A stretch of 64,000 nucleotides of DNA from Pseudocolwellia agarivorans. GTDB taxonomy: Bacteria; Pseudomonadota; Gammaproteobacteria; Enterobacterales; Alteromonadaceae. A model generated the notes under the pieces. The model saw only the letters and a list, made by a program, of their open reading frames with translations. It had not been told where the DNA came from and made no database searches. A program made the translations under genes and the position numbers. Shown here piece after piece: positions 27,887 through 37,158 of the stretch; position 1 is the first letter of the stretch, and every line of letters begins with the position of its first letter. The stretch is taken from contig NZ_MUZU01000001.1 of assembly GCF_002000085.1 (NCBI RefSeq), forward strand, positions 248,001 to 312,000. Reading direction: 5' to 3'.

Positions 27887-28993
27887 TTATCTATTTTGTA
27901 AATATTCTTTTAGCGTTAAATTGTTGTAATCACGAGCTTTTGAAAGAAAATCTTGGTAAGACTTTAATACTCTTGCAAAATCTTTATCTTTTTTAGCCTC
28001 ATCCGCTAAAACATCGTTTGTATGATTTTTTAACGCCAATAAAACATCATCAGGAAATTGTTTCAATTTAACATTGTGCTCGTTAACCAACACTTTTAAT
28101 GCATTACTGTTTCGAGCAGTATATTCGTCAAGCATATCTTGATTAACCGCTTTTGCTGCTATTCTTACTATTTCTTGTAAATCACTTGGCAGTTCATTAA
28201 AAGCTTTTTCGTTGATCATAAATTCAAGTGTTGTGCCTGTTTCATGCCATATTGATGAATAGTAGTAGTCAGCAACTTGGTAAAACCCGAATGCAAGATC
28301 GTTATAAGGCCCTACCCACTCAGATGCATCTAAAGCGCCACTTTGCAATGATGAAAAAATTTCTCCACCCGCTAAATTAATAGGAATACCACCCGCACGT
28401 TTAAGTACTTCGCCACCTAAACCAGGCATTCTCATTTTTAAGCCTTTAAGGTCATCAACTGAATTGATTTCTTTTTTAAACCAACCTGCAAATTGCCCAC
28501 CTGAATTTCCGCCAGCCATAGGAATAAGACCAAAAGGTTTATACAACTCTTCCCAAAGCTCTAAACCACCACCAAAGTGTAGCCATGCATTCATTTCAGT
28601 GGCTGTCATACCAAAAGGAATAGTACTAAACATCTGTGCTGCTGGGATTTTCCCTTTCCAGTAATAAGCCCCACTATGTCCCATTTCAACCGTACCTTGA
28701 GAAACAGTATCAAAAACCTCTAAACCAGGAACTAACTCCCCGGCTCCAAATACTTTAACGGTTAAACGTCCGCCACTCATTTTTTCTACATATTTAGAAA
28801 ATGTTTCGGGAGCTGTTCCTAAACCAGGGAAATTTTTAGGCCAAGAAGTTACCATTTTCCATTTATACGTTTTAACTTCGGCCGCTCCAGCTTGAGAAAT
28901 TGATTGTTTGTCGCTACCACACCCTGTAATTGCAATAGCACTCATTAAAAGTAACGAGCACAAGGAAAACATTTTATTTTTAAGTATTATCAT
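27887..28993 (-). CDS. dctP: TRAP transporter substrate-binding lipoprotein (DctP family)
   Basis: 368 residues. The signal peptide ends in a lipobox with Cys25 (AITGC), so it should be a lipoprotein; most proteobacterial DctP proteins are free periplasmic proteins. The body has the family segments MVTSWPKNFPGLGTAPETFS, WFKKEINSVDDLKGLKMRMP and GALDASEWVGPYNDLAFGFY. The overall type resembles TRAP receptors for 2-oxo or 2-hydroxy acids such as pyruvate or lactate; substrate is inference. GGATAG inside the dctM stop region serves as its ribosome site, five bases after that gene. Confidence 0.9.
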   Translation of the reverse strand: MIILKNKMFSLCSLLLMSAIAITGCGSDKQSISQAGAAEVKTYKWKMVTSWPKNFPGLGTAPETFSKYVEKMSGGRLTVKVFGAGELVPGLEVFDTVSQGTVEMGHSGAYYWKGKIPAAQMFSTIPFGMTATEMNAWLHFGGGLELWEELYKPFGLIPMAGGNSGGQFAGWFKKEINSVDDLKGLKMRMPGLGGEVLKRAGGIPINLAGGEIFSSLQSGALDASEWVGPYNDLAFGFYQVADYYYSSIWHETGTTLEFMINEKAFNELPSDLQEIVRIAAKAVNQDMLDEYTARNSNALKVLVNEHNVKLKQFPDDVLLALKNHTNDVLADEAKKDKDFARVLKSYQDFLSKARDYNNLTLKEYLQNR

Positions 28994-28998
28994 ATTTT

Positions 28999-30384
28999 CT
29001 ATCCATATATTGTTTGAGGTAACCAGGTTATGAGCTCAGGCCAAATAGCCAAAACACCTAACAAGAGTACTTGTATTAAAATAAAAGGAACAACCCCTTT
29101 ATAAATTTCGATCGTTTTAAGACTTTTATCCGCAACGCCCCTTAAATAAAACAAAGCAAAGCCAAATGGAGGTGTTAAAAAGGACGTTTGTAAATTAATA
29201 GCAATCATAATACCGAGCCATACAGGATCAAGTCCCATGGCTAATAAAATTGGGGCAACAATAGGAACAACAACAAAAGTGATCTCAATAAAATCTAATA
29301 TAAAACCTAAAAAGAAAATAATAAGCATTACAACAATTGTTGCACCAATAACACCTCCAGGAATTCCTTCAAATACACTATGAATAAGCTCTTCACCACC
29401 GAAGCCTCTAAAAACTAAAGAGAATAAGCTCGCTCCAATCAAAATAAGAAACACCATAGATGATATTTTTACCGTACTTTGCATAACCGATTGCAGGTTA
29501 GGTAAGGTTAACTGTTTTTGCCAAGCAGCTAATATTAATGAGCCAACAGCACCAACTGCAGCCGCTTCCGTAGGCGTTGCATAACCTAATAAAATAGACC
29601 CTAAAACACAGCACATTAATAATAGAGGAGGAATAAGAGCAGATAAAAAGATACTCAGCTTTGATTCACCATTCATCAACTTATTCACTTCTTCATCATC
29701 AAGAGGTGGAACAGAAGAAGGCTTTAAAATAGCTAGTGTAATTGTATAAAGAATATAAAGGCCAACAAGTATCAAACCGGGAATAACAGCACCAGCAAAC
29801 AAGTCACCTACCGAAACTGTTTTAGGGTTGAAGATCCCCATGTTTAATTGTGCTTTTTGATAAGCGCTTGAAAGAACATCGCCTAATAAAACTAAAGCAA
29901 TTGATGGAGGAATAATTTGACCTAATGTACCCGTAGCACAAATAACACCTGATGAATATTTAGGACAATACCCCCGTTTAAGCATAGTAGGTAACGATAA
30001 CATCCCCATGGTGACTACCGTAGCACCAACAATTCCTGTGCTTGCAGCTAATATCATTCCAACTATGATGACTGAGATCCCTAATCCACCGTTTAATTTA
30101 CCAAACAACAATGTCATTGCATTAAGTAAATTCTCTGCAATTTTAGAGCGCTCTAACATAGCTCCCATAAATACAAACAAGGGAACAGCAAGTAAAGTTT
30201 GGTTATTAACAATACCAAATAAGCGACTAGGTAACGCTGATAGAATACTGGCATCAAATACATCAAAAAGTATTCCTACGCCGGCAAAAATCAACGCTGA
30301 ACCTGCTAAGGATAATGCAACGGGGTAACCAATAATTAAAACAATACAAACAAATAAAAACATCCATAACGCAAGGTATTCCAT
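28999..30384 (-). CDS. dctM: TRAP transporter large permease (DctM)
   Basis: 461 residues with about 12-13 membrane helices. Typical DctM features include FMGAMLERSKIAENLL, STGIVGATVVTMGMLSLP and the C-terminal LQTSFLTPPFGFALFYLRGV. It is the Na+-driven transport subunit. The start overlaps the dctQ stop by one base. Confidence 0.94.
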   Translation of the reverse strand: MEYLALWMFLFVCIVLIIGYPVALSLAGSALIFAGVGILFDVFDASILSALPSRLFGIVNNQTLLAVPLFVFMGAMLERSKIAENLLNAMTLLFGKLNGGLGISVIIVGMILAASTGIVGATVVTMGMLSLPTMLKRGYCPKYSSGVICATGTLGQIIPPSIALVLLGDVLSSAYQKAQLNMGIFNPKTVSVGDLFAGAVIPGLILVGLYILYTITLAILKPSSVPPLDDEEVNKLMNGESKLSIFLSALIPPLLLMCCVLGSILLGYATPTEAAAVGAVGSLILAAWQKQLTLPNLQSVMQSTVKISSMVFLILIGASLFSLVFRGFGGEELIHSVFEGIPGGVIGATIVVMLIIFFLGFILDFIEITFVVVPIVAPILLAMGLDPVWLGIMIAINLQTSFLTPPFGFALFYLRGVADKSLKTIEIYKGVVPFILIQVLLLGVLAIWPELITWLPQTIYG

Positions 30385-30947
30385 TAACTTACACCCTCGA
30401 TATTATTTACTGTATTGGTTTGCTCGTTCTTATATATGAGTGCATTTCTAAGTATTTCTGAAATACCTTGAAGAATAAGTGTTATTGAAAAAAGTAATAG
30501 AAAGGTTTTACTTAAATAAACAAAGGGTAAGCCACCTGGTTGAGATGATGTTTCCATAATACGCCAAGAAACTAAAACATAGTCCCAGCTAATGTAAAAA
30601 ATAAAAGTACAAACGGGAATAAGTAAAAAAACAGTACCAAATAAATCAACTAACGCTTTAGTTTTTACAGAGTATTTTTGATAAAAAACATCGATACGTA
30701 CATGGCCATTTTCTTTTAACGTATAAGCTGACCCTAAAAGAAAAACTAATCCATGCATATATAAAACTGACTCTTGCATAGCGATCCAGCCCATATTAAA
30801 GCCATACCTAAGTACAACAATAATAAAGGTAATAAGTACCATAAAAAGAGAAAACCAAGAAACAAACTTGCCAGTTAAATGTGTAAATTTATCAATAAAA
30901 TGAATAAATGATTGAATGAGATTATTTCCCATTGAGTGAAAACCCAT
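30384..30947 (-). CDS. dctQ: TRAP transporter small permease (DctQ)
   Basis: 187 residues with four membrane helices and the conserved W/Q-containing helix 2 (GWIAMQESVLYMHGLVFLLG). It pairs with DctM. A TATAAT (30964-30959 on the minus strand) sits only 12 bases before the ATG at 30947, so a second ATG at 30932 (MGNNLIQSF) is a plausible alternative start. First gene of the QMP operon. Confidence 0.88.
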   Translation of the reverse strand: MGFHSMGNNLIQSFIHFIDKFTHLTGKFVSWFSLFMVLITFIIVVLRYGFNMGWIAMQESVLYMHGLVFLLGSAYTLKENGHVRIDVFYQKYSVKTKALVDLFGTVFLLIPVCTFIFYISWDYVLVSWRIMETSSQPGGLPFVYLSKTFLLLFSITLILQGISEILRNALIYKNEQTNTVNNIEGVS

Positions 30948-31078
30948 ATATTGTAATTATTATACGGACAAAAATAACAGAATTTCAAAAGTGGAAACAT
31001 AATTATTTTAAAATAATTATGTTTTATACTACTTTTATCTCCTCTTATTATTGCTCAAACGACACCGACCTAATATTG

Positions 31079-31399
31079 CTATGCTATTTTTTTATTAAAG
31101 TACGGAGATCCCATGAATAGAGGTAAAGAAGAATATCGATACAACCATTCTTTTTCGGTGTAAGTATGAAGTGTAAGTACTGAAATACTTTCAATCAGTT
31201 CTTTTGCTAAAATGCTATTAATAGCTTTGTGGCGTTGCTTTATTCTTAGCCCCTCAAATATTCTAGATATCATTACAACATTAAAATGAAATTGCTCAGG
31301 ATCAGGAAAATCAAACAACAACTTTTCCTTAGTAATATCAATATGCAACGGAGAAAACGCGTTGATAAGCTTTTCTTCTATTAACAATTCAATAGCCAT
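31079..31399 (-). CDS. BolA family protein
   Basis: 106 residues with the BolA fold: IEEKLINAFSPLHIDITKEK, then FHFNVVMISRIFEGLRIKQRHKAINSILAK and the C-terminal LTLHTYTEKEW with its conserved His. BolA proteins work with monothiol glutaredoxins in Fe-S handling or act as transcription factors. The start at 31399 is chosen because GAGGGA lies at the right distance upstream; another ATG at 31411 overlaps that site. The tail after EKEW is longer than usual. Confidence 0.8.
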   Translation of the reverse strand: MAIELLIEEKLINAFSPLHIDITKEKLLFDFPDPEQFHFNVVMISRIFEGLRIKQRHKAINSILAKELIESISVLTLHTYTEKEWLYRYSSLPLFMGSPYFNKKIA

Positions 31400-31620
31400 A
31401 TATTCCCTCATGTTATTTTTATTAACATTACTAATAAGCGTAGCCTATAAAGTAAAATAATCCATCAAATTGCTTCACATAATAATGCTATTTTCGCTAA
31501 ACTTGTGTTTAGCAAAGATAAATAGTTTTGATTATTTATATTGAAAGCGACTAGCAGCAATCATTAATTTTTGACACAATAGACTTCTCCAACATCCACC
31601 TTTTCGTTGTAAATTTTAAT

Positions 31621-32775
31621 ATGATCAGCCCTTTTATTTTTAATGATAAAAATCTTTTTTTAGACCGCTTCCCTGTAGGCCAAGTTAATCGTAGCCTACA
31701 AGCTTGGGATGCCGCTGATGAGTATTTAATTAATTACTTAAATGATAATAATCTAACGGATTCTTCAAAAAACATACTCGTTTTCAACGATGCCTTTGGA
31801 GCACTAACCTGTAATCTATCTGACCATCATGTATTTTGTGTTAATGACTCTTATATTAGTCAGCAAGGTATAAAATTAAATGTTGAACAAAACTACATAA
31901 CTCATGAAAATATTACCTACTTAACCAGTACTGATGACTTACCCGATAATATTGATTTAATTTTATATAAAATCCCCAAAAGTAAGTCCTTTTTAATCGA
32001 TCAGCTTATGCAAATAAATGCTAAGTATTCCGAAAATACCGTATTCATCGCAGCCGATAGAGCCAAAGAAATTCACAGCTCAACATTAAAATTATTCGAA
32101 AAACATTTAGGAGAAACAACAACCTCATTAGCCGTGAAAAAAGCACGTCTTGTTTTTACTCATATAGAAAACAAAACCAACGTAGCATCACCATTCCCTA
32201 CTTGTTGGGAAATGCCATCAATTCAAGAGCAAGGGAAAATATTTTCTATTTCAAATAGGTCAAATGTTTACTCTAGAGAAAAGCTAGATATTGGCGCTCG
32301 CTATTTTATTAATAACCTACCAACTGTTTCAGCTGGCTCAACAGTGATAGATTTAGGTTGTGGTAATGGTGTTGTTGGGTTATCAGTTTTAGACCAACAA
32401 CCCCAGGCTGAAATTCATTTTTATGATGAATCATTTATGGCAATAAAATCAGCAGAAGAAAATATTAAAACTAACTTTCCAGATTTAGCAGAAAAATGTA
32501 CATTCAACATTAATGACTGTTTAAGTAGTGTAGAAGGTGGAAGCGTAGATTTAATTTTATGTAACCCTCCTTTTCACCAACAAACGGCAACAACGGATCA
32601 TATTGCTTGGCAAATGTTTAAAGATAGCCATAGAGTATTAAAAAAGGGAGGCGAGTTACGTATTATAGGTAACCGTCAATTAGCTTATCATATTAAGTTA
32701 CAGAGAATTTTTGGTAATGAAAAACTCATTGCCAGTAATGATAAATTTGTAACTACAGCGGCAATTAAACGATGA
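31621..32775 (+). CDS. rlmG: 23S rRNA (guanine1835-N2)-methyltransferase RlmG
   Basis: 384 residues in two related halves: an N-terminal degenerate methyltransferase (QAWDAADEYLINYL, FNDAFGALTCNLSDH) and a C-terminal catalytic half with SAM motif VIDLGCGNGVVGLSVL and the NPPFHQ motif of base N-methyltransferases. FEKHLGETTTSLAVKKARLV distinguishes RlmG from RsmC. The gene overlaps the next one by four bases (ATGA). Confidence 0.93.
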   Translation: MISPFIFNDKNLFLDRFPVGQVNRSLQAWDAADEYLINYLNDNNLTDSSKNILVFNDAFGALTCNLSDHHVFCVNDSYISQQGIKLNVEQNYITHENITYLTSTDDLPDNIDLILYKIPKSKSFLIDQLMQINAKYSENTVFIAADRAKEIHSSTLKLFEKHLGETTTSLAVKKARLVFTHIENKTNVASPFPTCWEMPSIQEQGKIFSISNRSNVYSREKLDIGARYFINNLPTVSAGSTVIDLGCGNGVVGLSVLDQQPQAEIHFYDESFMAIKSAEENIKTNFPDLAEKCTFNINDCLSSVEGGSVDLILCNPPFHQQTATTDHIAWQMFKDSHRVLKKGGELRIIGNRQLAYHIKLQRIFGNEKLIASNDKFVTTAAIKR

Positions 32776-33362
32776 AATTAAAATTATTGTTAACCATAAC
32801 CTTATTAAACTTAATAACAGCGTGTACAACCTTACCTAAACACATTGTAGTGTCACCTGAACTCATTGGGTATTCGAAGGGGGTATATTTTGATAAAAGA
32901 ATTCAGCTTAACGTTATTGACCAACGTACAGGGAGTCAAGTTGTTCAAATAATAGAAGATGGTGAGCCAGCAAAAATACTCTCAAGCCAAGAGAGTTTAA
33001 CCAATATAGTCAATAACGCGATAAGCCCTGTTTTTCGTAAGCAAGGTATTACAATTGACCCATTCGCTAACATACAGGTTGATATTATTATTGATACTGC
33101 CTTGATTAGCGTTCAACAAAGCTTAGTTAATTACACGGCTAAAAATACAATTTCATTAAACGTTTCGGTATCAAATTCAAACACAGTCACAACCAAAAAC
33201 TTTAATACAACGGGTAGTAGTGCTGGCCCCTTAGTTGCTGATATTGCTGTATTAGAACGAGACTTCAATCACCAACTAGCTTCATTACTTGTAAGAATTA
33301 TAAATAGTAATGAAATACAAAGTGCAATTAAGCAACAAACAAATAACTCTGATACGTTTTAA
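32772..33362 (+). CDS. yajG: YajG family lipoprotein
   Basis: 196 residues; signal peptide with lipobox ending at Cys18 (LITACTT). The mature part resembles YajG: a QLNVIDQRTGSQVV strand, a helix TNIVNNAISPVFRKQGI and NTTGSSAGPLVADIAVLE. The function of YajG is unknown. Translationally coupled to rlmG by a four-base overlap. Confidence 0.8.
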   Translation: MKLKLLLTITLLNLITACTTLPKHIVVSPELIGYSKGVYFDKRIQLNVIDQRTGSQVVQIIEDGEPAKILSSQESLTNIVNNAISPVFRKQGITIDPFANIQVDIIIDTALISVQQSLVNYTAKNTISLNVSVSNSNTVTTKNFNTTGSSAGPLVADIAVLERDFNHQLASLLVRIINSNEIQSAIKQQTNNSDTF

Positions 33363-33394
33363 TGATTTTATTTTTAATGATTTAGGCATTTATT

Positions 33395-33991
33395 ATGTTC
33401 AAAATATTCATATTACCTCTTCTTCTATTTTGTGTTTTCTCTGCAACAGCACTTCAAGCTAAAGATATAGTAATAGATCCCAATAACTTATACCCAAAGG
33501 TAAAACTTGAAACATCAATGGGAGATATCATTGTTGAACTCGACAGAATAAGAGCACCGATAACTGTAGATAACTTTCTTAATTATGTTGTTACAAATGA
33601 GTACAACAACACTATTTTTCATCGTGTAATTAACGACTTTATCGTACAAGGTGGCGGTTATGATAAAGACTTTACTATTAAAAAAGTAAACGAAGATATT
33701 ATTAATGAATCAGGGAATGGCCTAAAAAATGAAATGGGGACTATTGCTATGGCGAAAGAATCTAGACCCCATACAGCCAATAGACAATTCTTTTTCAATG
33801 TAGACGATAACACCAACTTAGATCCGGGAAGAAGTTGGGGATACGCTGTTTTTGGCAGTATAACCGAAGGGCAAGAAGTACTAGAAGCTATAGCAAAAGT
33901 AAAAACACATTACCATGATGGTATGGCTTGGGAAGATGTGCCTGTTGAACCTGTTATAATAATCAAAGCCACATTATTACCTGAAGAATAG
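33395..33991 (+). CDS. Periplasmic peptidyl-prolyl cis-trans isomerase (cyclophilin)
   Basis: 198 residues with a signal peptide (cleavage after LQA near residue 22) and a cyclophilin domain: TSMGDIIVELD, APITVDNFLNYV, FHRVINDFIVQGGG and the catalytic MAKESRPHTANRQFFFNV followed by YAVFGSITEG. It isomerises proline peptide bonds in the periplasm, like PpiA. It follows yajG by 32 bases. Confidence 0.93.
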   Translation: MFKIFILPLLLFCVFSATALQAKDIVIDPNNLYPKVKLETSMGDIIVELDRIRAPITVDNFLNYVVTNEYNNTIFHRVINDFIVQGGGYDKDFTIKKVNEDIINESGNGLKNEMGTIAMAKESRPHTANRQFFFNVDDNTNLDPGRSWGYAVFGSITEGQEVLEAIAKVKTHYHDGMAWEDVPVEPVIIIKATLLPEE

Positions 33992-34189
33992 ACAAAATAC
34001 ACTCAAAAAAATAGAAATGTAGTCAGCAAGTATTGAAGTTCAAATTAAACTTCTTTGACTTTTGTTTATTTTTAAACGATACATATATAACAAAGAGCAT
34101 TTAACCTATAGGAAATACTGACATTCAAGGAAGTTTTAATTCAGAACAATTGAATTACAAGAAAACGTCGTACTCAAAGAGTAAACAAT

Positions 34190-34519
34190 ATGATAATTGA
34201 GCAGTTTATCAATGAAAAAATAACACAAACTACTTTTTACATTCAAGCCGTAATAAGTCATTCATTGCACCACTCTGAATTAGATCAATTTATATTGAAT
34301 ACTATGGATGAATGGACATTACTGAAAATACAAGATGAAACCCCCGCTAATGCAAGGGAAAGAGTTTTTTGGCACCTAATTCATGAATTAAGCCTCCATG
34401 GCGCACATTCTTTAAATGATAATTTATATTTTAAAAGTGAAATAACAACCTGCATAGACTTTTTTGCAGGTACTGGTAGCTACCCTCTAGATTGTATAGG
34501 TTGGAGACCTATCGCATAA
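34190..34519 (+). CDS. Hypothetical protein
   Basis: 109 residues, no signal peptide or membrane segment. Contains ARERVFWHLIHELSLHGA and a C-terminal FFAGTGSYPLDCIGWRPIA. Composition and an open frame matching its neighbours support a real gene, but I do not recognise the family. It stands alone between the cyclophilin gene and the AmpG-like gene. Confidence 0.55.
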   Translation: MIIEQFINEKITQTTFYIQAVISHSLHHSELDQFILNTMDEWTLLKIQDETPANARERVFWHLIHELSLHGAHSLNDNLYFKSEITTCIDFFAGTGSYPLDCIGWRPIA

Positions 34520-34649
34520 AAATCTAACCTAAAGCCTCATAAATTTAACATATTAATACTACAACATTGTAACATTCCATATAATTAACTTCTTTCATTA
34601 CAAGCAGTCTGATAGGCTTTACGTATCTAACATTATTTGAATTTTTTGA

Positions 34650-36245
34650 ATGCCAAGTTCCAACTCCCTTTTCGACACAATTCGTTATTTTAAAGATAAA
34701 AGATTACTCAGTATTTTTTGCTTTGGTATTGCTAGCGGTTTTCCTTGGGTAATGACTGGCTCGGCCATGAGTGGCTGGTTAAAAGATGAGGGGCTTAGTC
34801 GTTCAAGTATTGGATTATTTGGTTTAATATTTGTAACCTATAGCATCAACTTTTTATGGTCTCCTTTTGTTGATCGGCTCAAAATTCCTTTTATAACATC
34901 AAGGTTTGGTCAACGCAGAAGTTGGATAATGTTTACACAAGTATTTATTGTGCTAGCAACTTACCAATTAAGCCAAGTCAATGTAGCAAGTCAATTAAGT
35001 TTAGTTGCCCTTTTAGGGCTAACTATTGCCTTTTTTGGTTCGAGTCAAGACATAGCAATAGATGCATATAGAATAGACATACTCTCGGGTGACGATAATA
35101 ACTATATGTCAGCGGGTTCAGCGATGGCAACTGCTGGATGGTGGACAGGCTTTGCAGGTTTAGGAAGCATTCCATTTTTATTGGTAGATCAACCCAACTG
35201 GACTTGGCCTGAAGCCTTTTTTGTTTTATCTATTATAATGGCAATTCTCATGTTAACCGCCTTTATAGTGAAAGAGCCAGAAACTAACAGAGAAGTAGAA
35301 TTAGACTCAATTCAAGCAAATTACCTAAATGTTCTCCCAAAACAGGGGCATAAACCTTTATTTATTTTACTAATACTGCCGACTATTTTTGTTTCAATTA
35401 TTTATGCCAATATTGGTTACCCTGCTTGGCCTGACGCTTTTATCTCTGCTGATTACCGTTTTACCTTTATCACCTTATTTATCGTGTTATTGTTATTTAT
35501 ATTTGTTCAACAATTAAGTAAATTAAACTTAACCATTAGACAAAACACTCCGTTACATCATTCACATGTTCCAAGCCTTATTCATCGAATTACAGCATGG
35601 CTCTTAACGACCTTAGTCGCACCTATTCAAGAGTTTTTCGATAGAAATGGGACTCGCTTAGCGCTTTCTATTTTACTGTTTATTTTCTTATTTAAATTAG
35701 GTGAAGCCTATTTAGGACGAATGTCTATTGTGTTTTATCGCGAAGTTGGATTTTCTAATAGCGATATTGCTTATTATTCAAAAATGATCAATTGGGCAAC
35801 CACTATTGTTTTTTCTTTAATTGGTAGTGTATTTACTATTAGATACGGCATATTAAAAGGTCTGTTTATTGGTGGTATCGCTATGGGAGCAAGTAACCTT
35901 TTATTTGCGGTAATGGCATTTGTAGGGCCAAATAAATTACTATTTGCAGCTACTGTTTTTGTTGATGGCTTTACCTCAGCTTGGGGATCTGTTGCCTTCG
36001 TTGCTCTTATCTCTGTACTATGTAATAAAACATTTACCGCGAGCCAGTACGCGTTAATGGTATCTTTAGGTACTTTCGGACGAGTGATGTTAGGTTCATA
36101 CTCAGGAATAGTTGTAGACTGGCTGGATGGCAATTGGGCACTGTTTTTTATTCTTACAGCCGTAATGGTTATTCCTAGTTTATTGTTTTTATATTTCATT
36201 AGAAAACCACTCACGGTATTAATTAATAATAATTCATCTAACTAG
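34650..36245 (+). CDS. ampG: AmpG-like muropeptide MFS permease
   Basis: 531 residues with about 14 membrane segments. The AmpG signatures include the N-terminal FGIASGFPWVMTGSAMSGWL, LWSPFVDRLKIP, GQRRSWIM and GSSQDIAIDAYRID. AmpG imports anhydro-muropeptides for cell-wall recycling. The loop after residue 205 and an insertion near 290-330 lengthen it relative to E. coli AmpG (491). Single-gene unit. Confidence 0.85.
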   Translation: MPSSNSLFDTIRYFKDKRLLSIFCFGIASGFPWVMTGSAMSGWLKDEGLSRSSIGLFGLIFVTYSINFLWSPFVDRLKIPFITSRFGQRRSWIMFTQVFIVLATYQLSQVNVASQLSLVALLGLTIAFFGSSQDIAIDAYRIDILSGDDNNYMSAGSAMATAGWWTGFAGLGSIPFLLVDQPNWTWPEAFFVLSIIMAILMLTAFIVKEPETNREVELDSIQANYLNVLPKQGHKPLFILLILPTIFVSIIYANIGYPAWPDAFISADYRFTFITLFIVLLLFIFVQQLSKLNLTIRQNTPLHHSHVPSLIHRITAWLLTTLVAPIQEFFDRNGTRLALSILLFIFLFKLGEAYLGRMSIVFYREVGFSNSDIAYYSKMINWATTIVFSLIGSVFTIRYGILKGLFIGGIAMGASNLLFAVMAFVGPNKLLFAATVFVDGFTSAWGSVAFVALISVLCNKTFTASQYALMVSLGTFGRVMLGSYSGIVVDWLDGNWALFFILTAVMVIPSLLFLYFIRKPLTVLINNNSSN

Positions 36246-36440
36246 AGCCCTATTAAAATGCAGCTGATTACTACCTTATCGCGCATTCCTTTGAATAGTT
36301 AACCTGTATGAATATAGCCGTTATCATTCAAAATGCAGGTTTCAGTGGTAACGGGTATAAAATTTTTAAAGGAATTCGGGTGCGGATAAATGATAGTTAA
36401 GCTATGATGTTGAAATTGCAATTAATAATGAAACTCGACA
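36246..36440. other. Intergenic region carrying a short repeat
   Basis: No gene; holds the shortest copy of a dispersed repeat at 36308-36359. Confidence 0.4.
36308..36359. repeat. Dispersed ATATACCCGT-type repeat, copy A (minimal)
   Basis: Core CATTCAAAATGCAGGTTTCA bounded by inverted ends TATAGCCGTTA and TAACGGGTATA (one mismatch). Two longer copies lie at 36775-37064 and 41616-41792; all share CATTCAA(A/G)AT..(C/T)GGTTTCAGT. Confidence 0.65.
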
Positions 36441-36611
36441 ATGATAAAATTATTCTTTTTATTACCAATACTGATGTGCTTAATTTGGTGGTGGTATATC
36501 GACTCAAAAGGCTACACCATAAAACAAACATGGAAAAGCTTTGCTTATATAATTGCCTTTAACACTGTTATTATTTTATTTTTTACTCTTATGCTTTTTA
36601 TTACTCACTAA
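36441..36611 (+). CDS. Small two-helix membrane protein
   Basis: 56 residues: a hydrophobic helix (about 2-17, ending WWWY), a short polar link SKGYTIKQTWKSF, and a second helix (about 34-54) ending FITH. The polar-linker hairpin and aromatic girdle suggest a genuine small inner-membrane protein; I recall similar proteins in related Alteromonadales but cannot confirm it. No strong Shine-Dalgarno is visible. Confidence 0.55.
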   Translation: MIKLFFLLPILMCLIWWWYIDSKGYTIKQTWKSFAYIIAFNTVIILFFTLMLFITH

Positions 36612-37158
36612 TGTAATGCTATAACGTAAACTTATTTTAATAGAGGTACACTTCACTTAATCTGCAACGCCTAAAAAACACGCTAAAGTGTTTTTAGATA
36701 TTTACCTCTCGGTTTCAATATACCGACAATATTAAATACATTTCAGCTTACCTCTCAGCTTGATATAGGTGAGTTATATACCCCTCATCATTCAAGATAC
36801 TGGTTTCAGTAGGAACTAAAAACCATTTATGTACAAATTTTACGTTCCAAACAAAATCTAAGGCCTACATCCATGTATGCAAGGCATTAAATTTACGTCA
36901 TGATTATTCTCAGTAACCGCTCCTGCGTTACCCTAATCCCCTAAACCTTACTAAAGTTAATAAGCCCCATAAATTGATTTTAGCCTCATCATAAAAGCGC
37001 TTGTGCAAAATCACTTCATCAACAATGCTCTGAAATAGCCTATTGATTGATAACAGGTATATTTATGACATTAATAGATATATTTCATTTAACTGCTATA
37101 TTTTTAATATCCTCTTTTAATACATTTTAATTAAAAATACTTTAATCAGGTTGTGGTA
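36612..37158. other. Intergenic region upstream of the phosphorelay operon
   Basis: No gene. It contains repeat copy B (36775-37064) and the likely operon promoter, for which no clear hexamers were identified. Confidence 0.4.
36775..37064. repeat. Dispersed ATATACCCGT-type repeat, copy B (interrupted)
   Basis: Left part TATATACCCCTCATCATTCA..TTTCAGTAGGAACTAAAAA and right part GCGCTTG..CAAAATCACTTCATCAACAA..CTGAAATAGCC..TAACAGGTATAT match copy C, but some 165 bases of unrelated sequence sit between them. It ends 94 bases before the hybrid kinase start. Confidence 0.6.
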
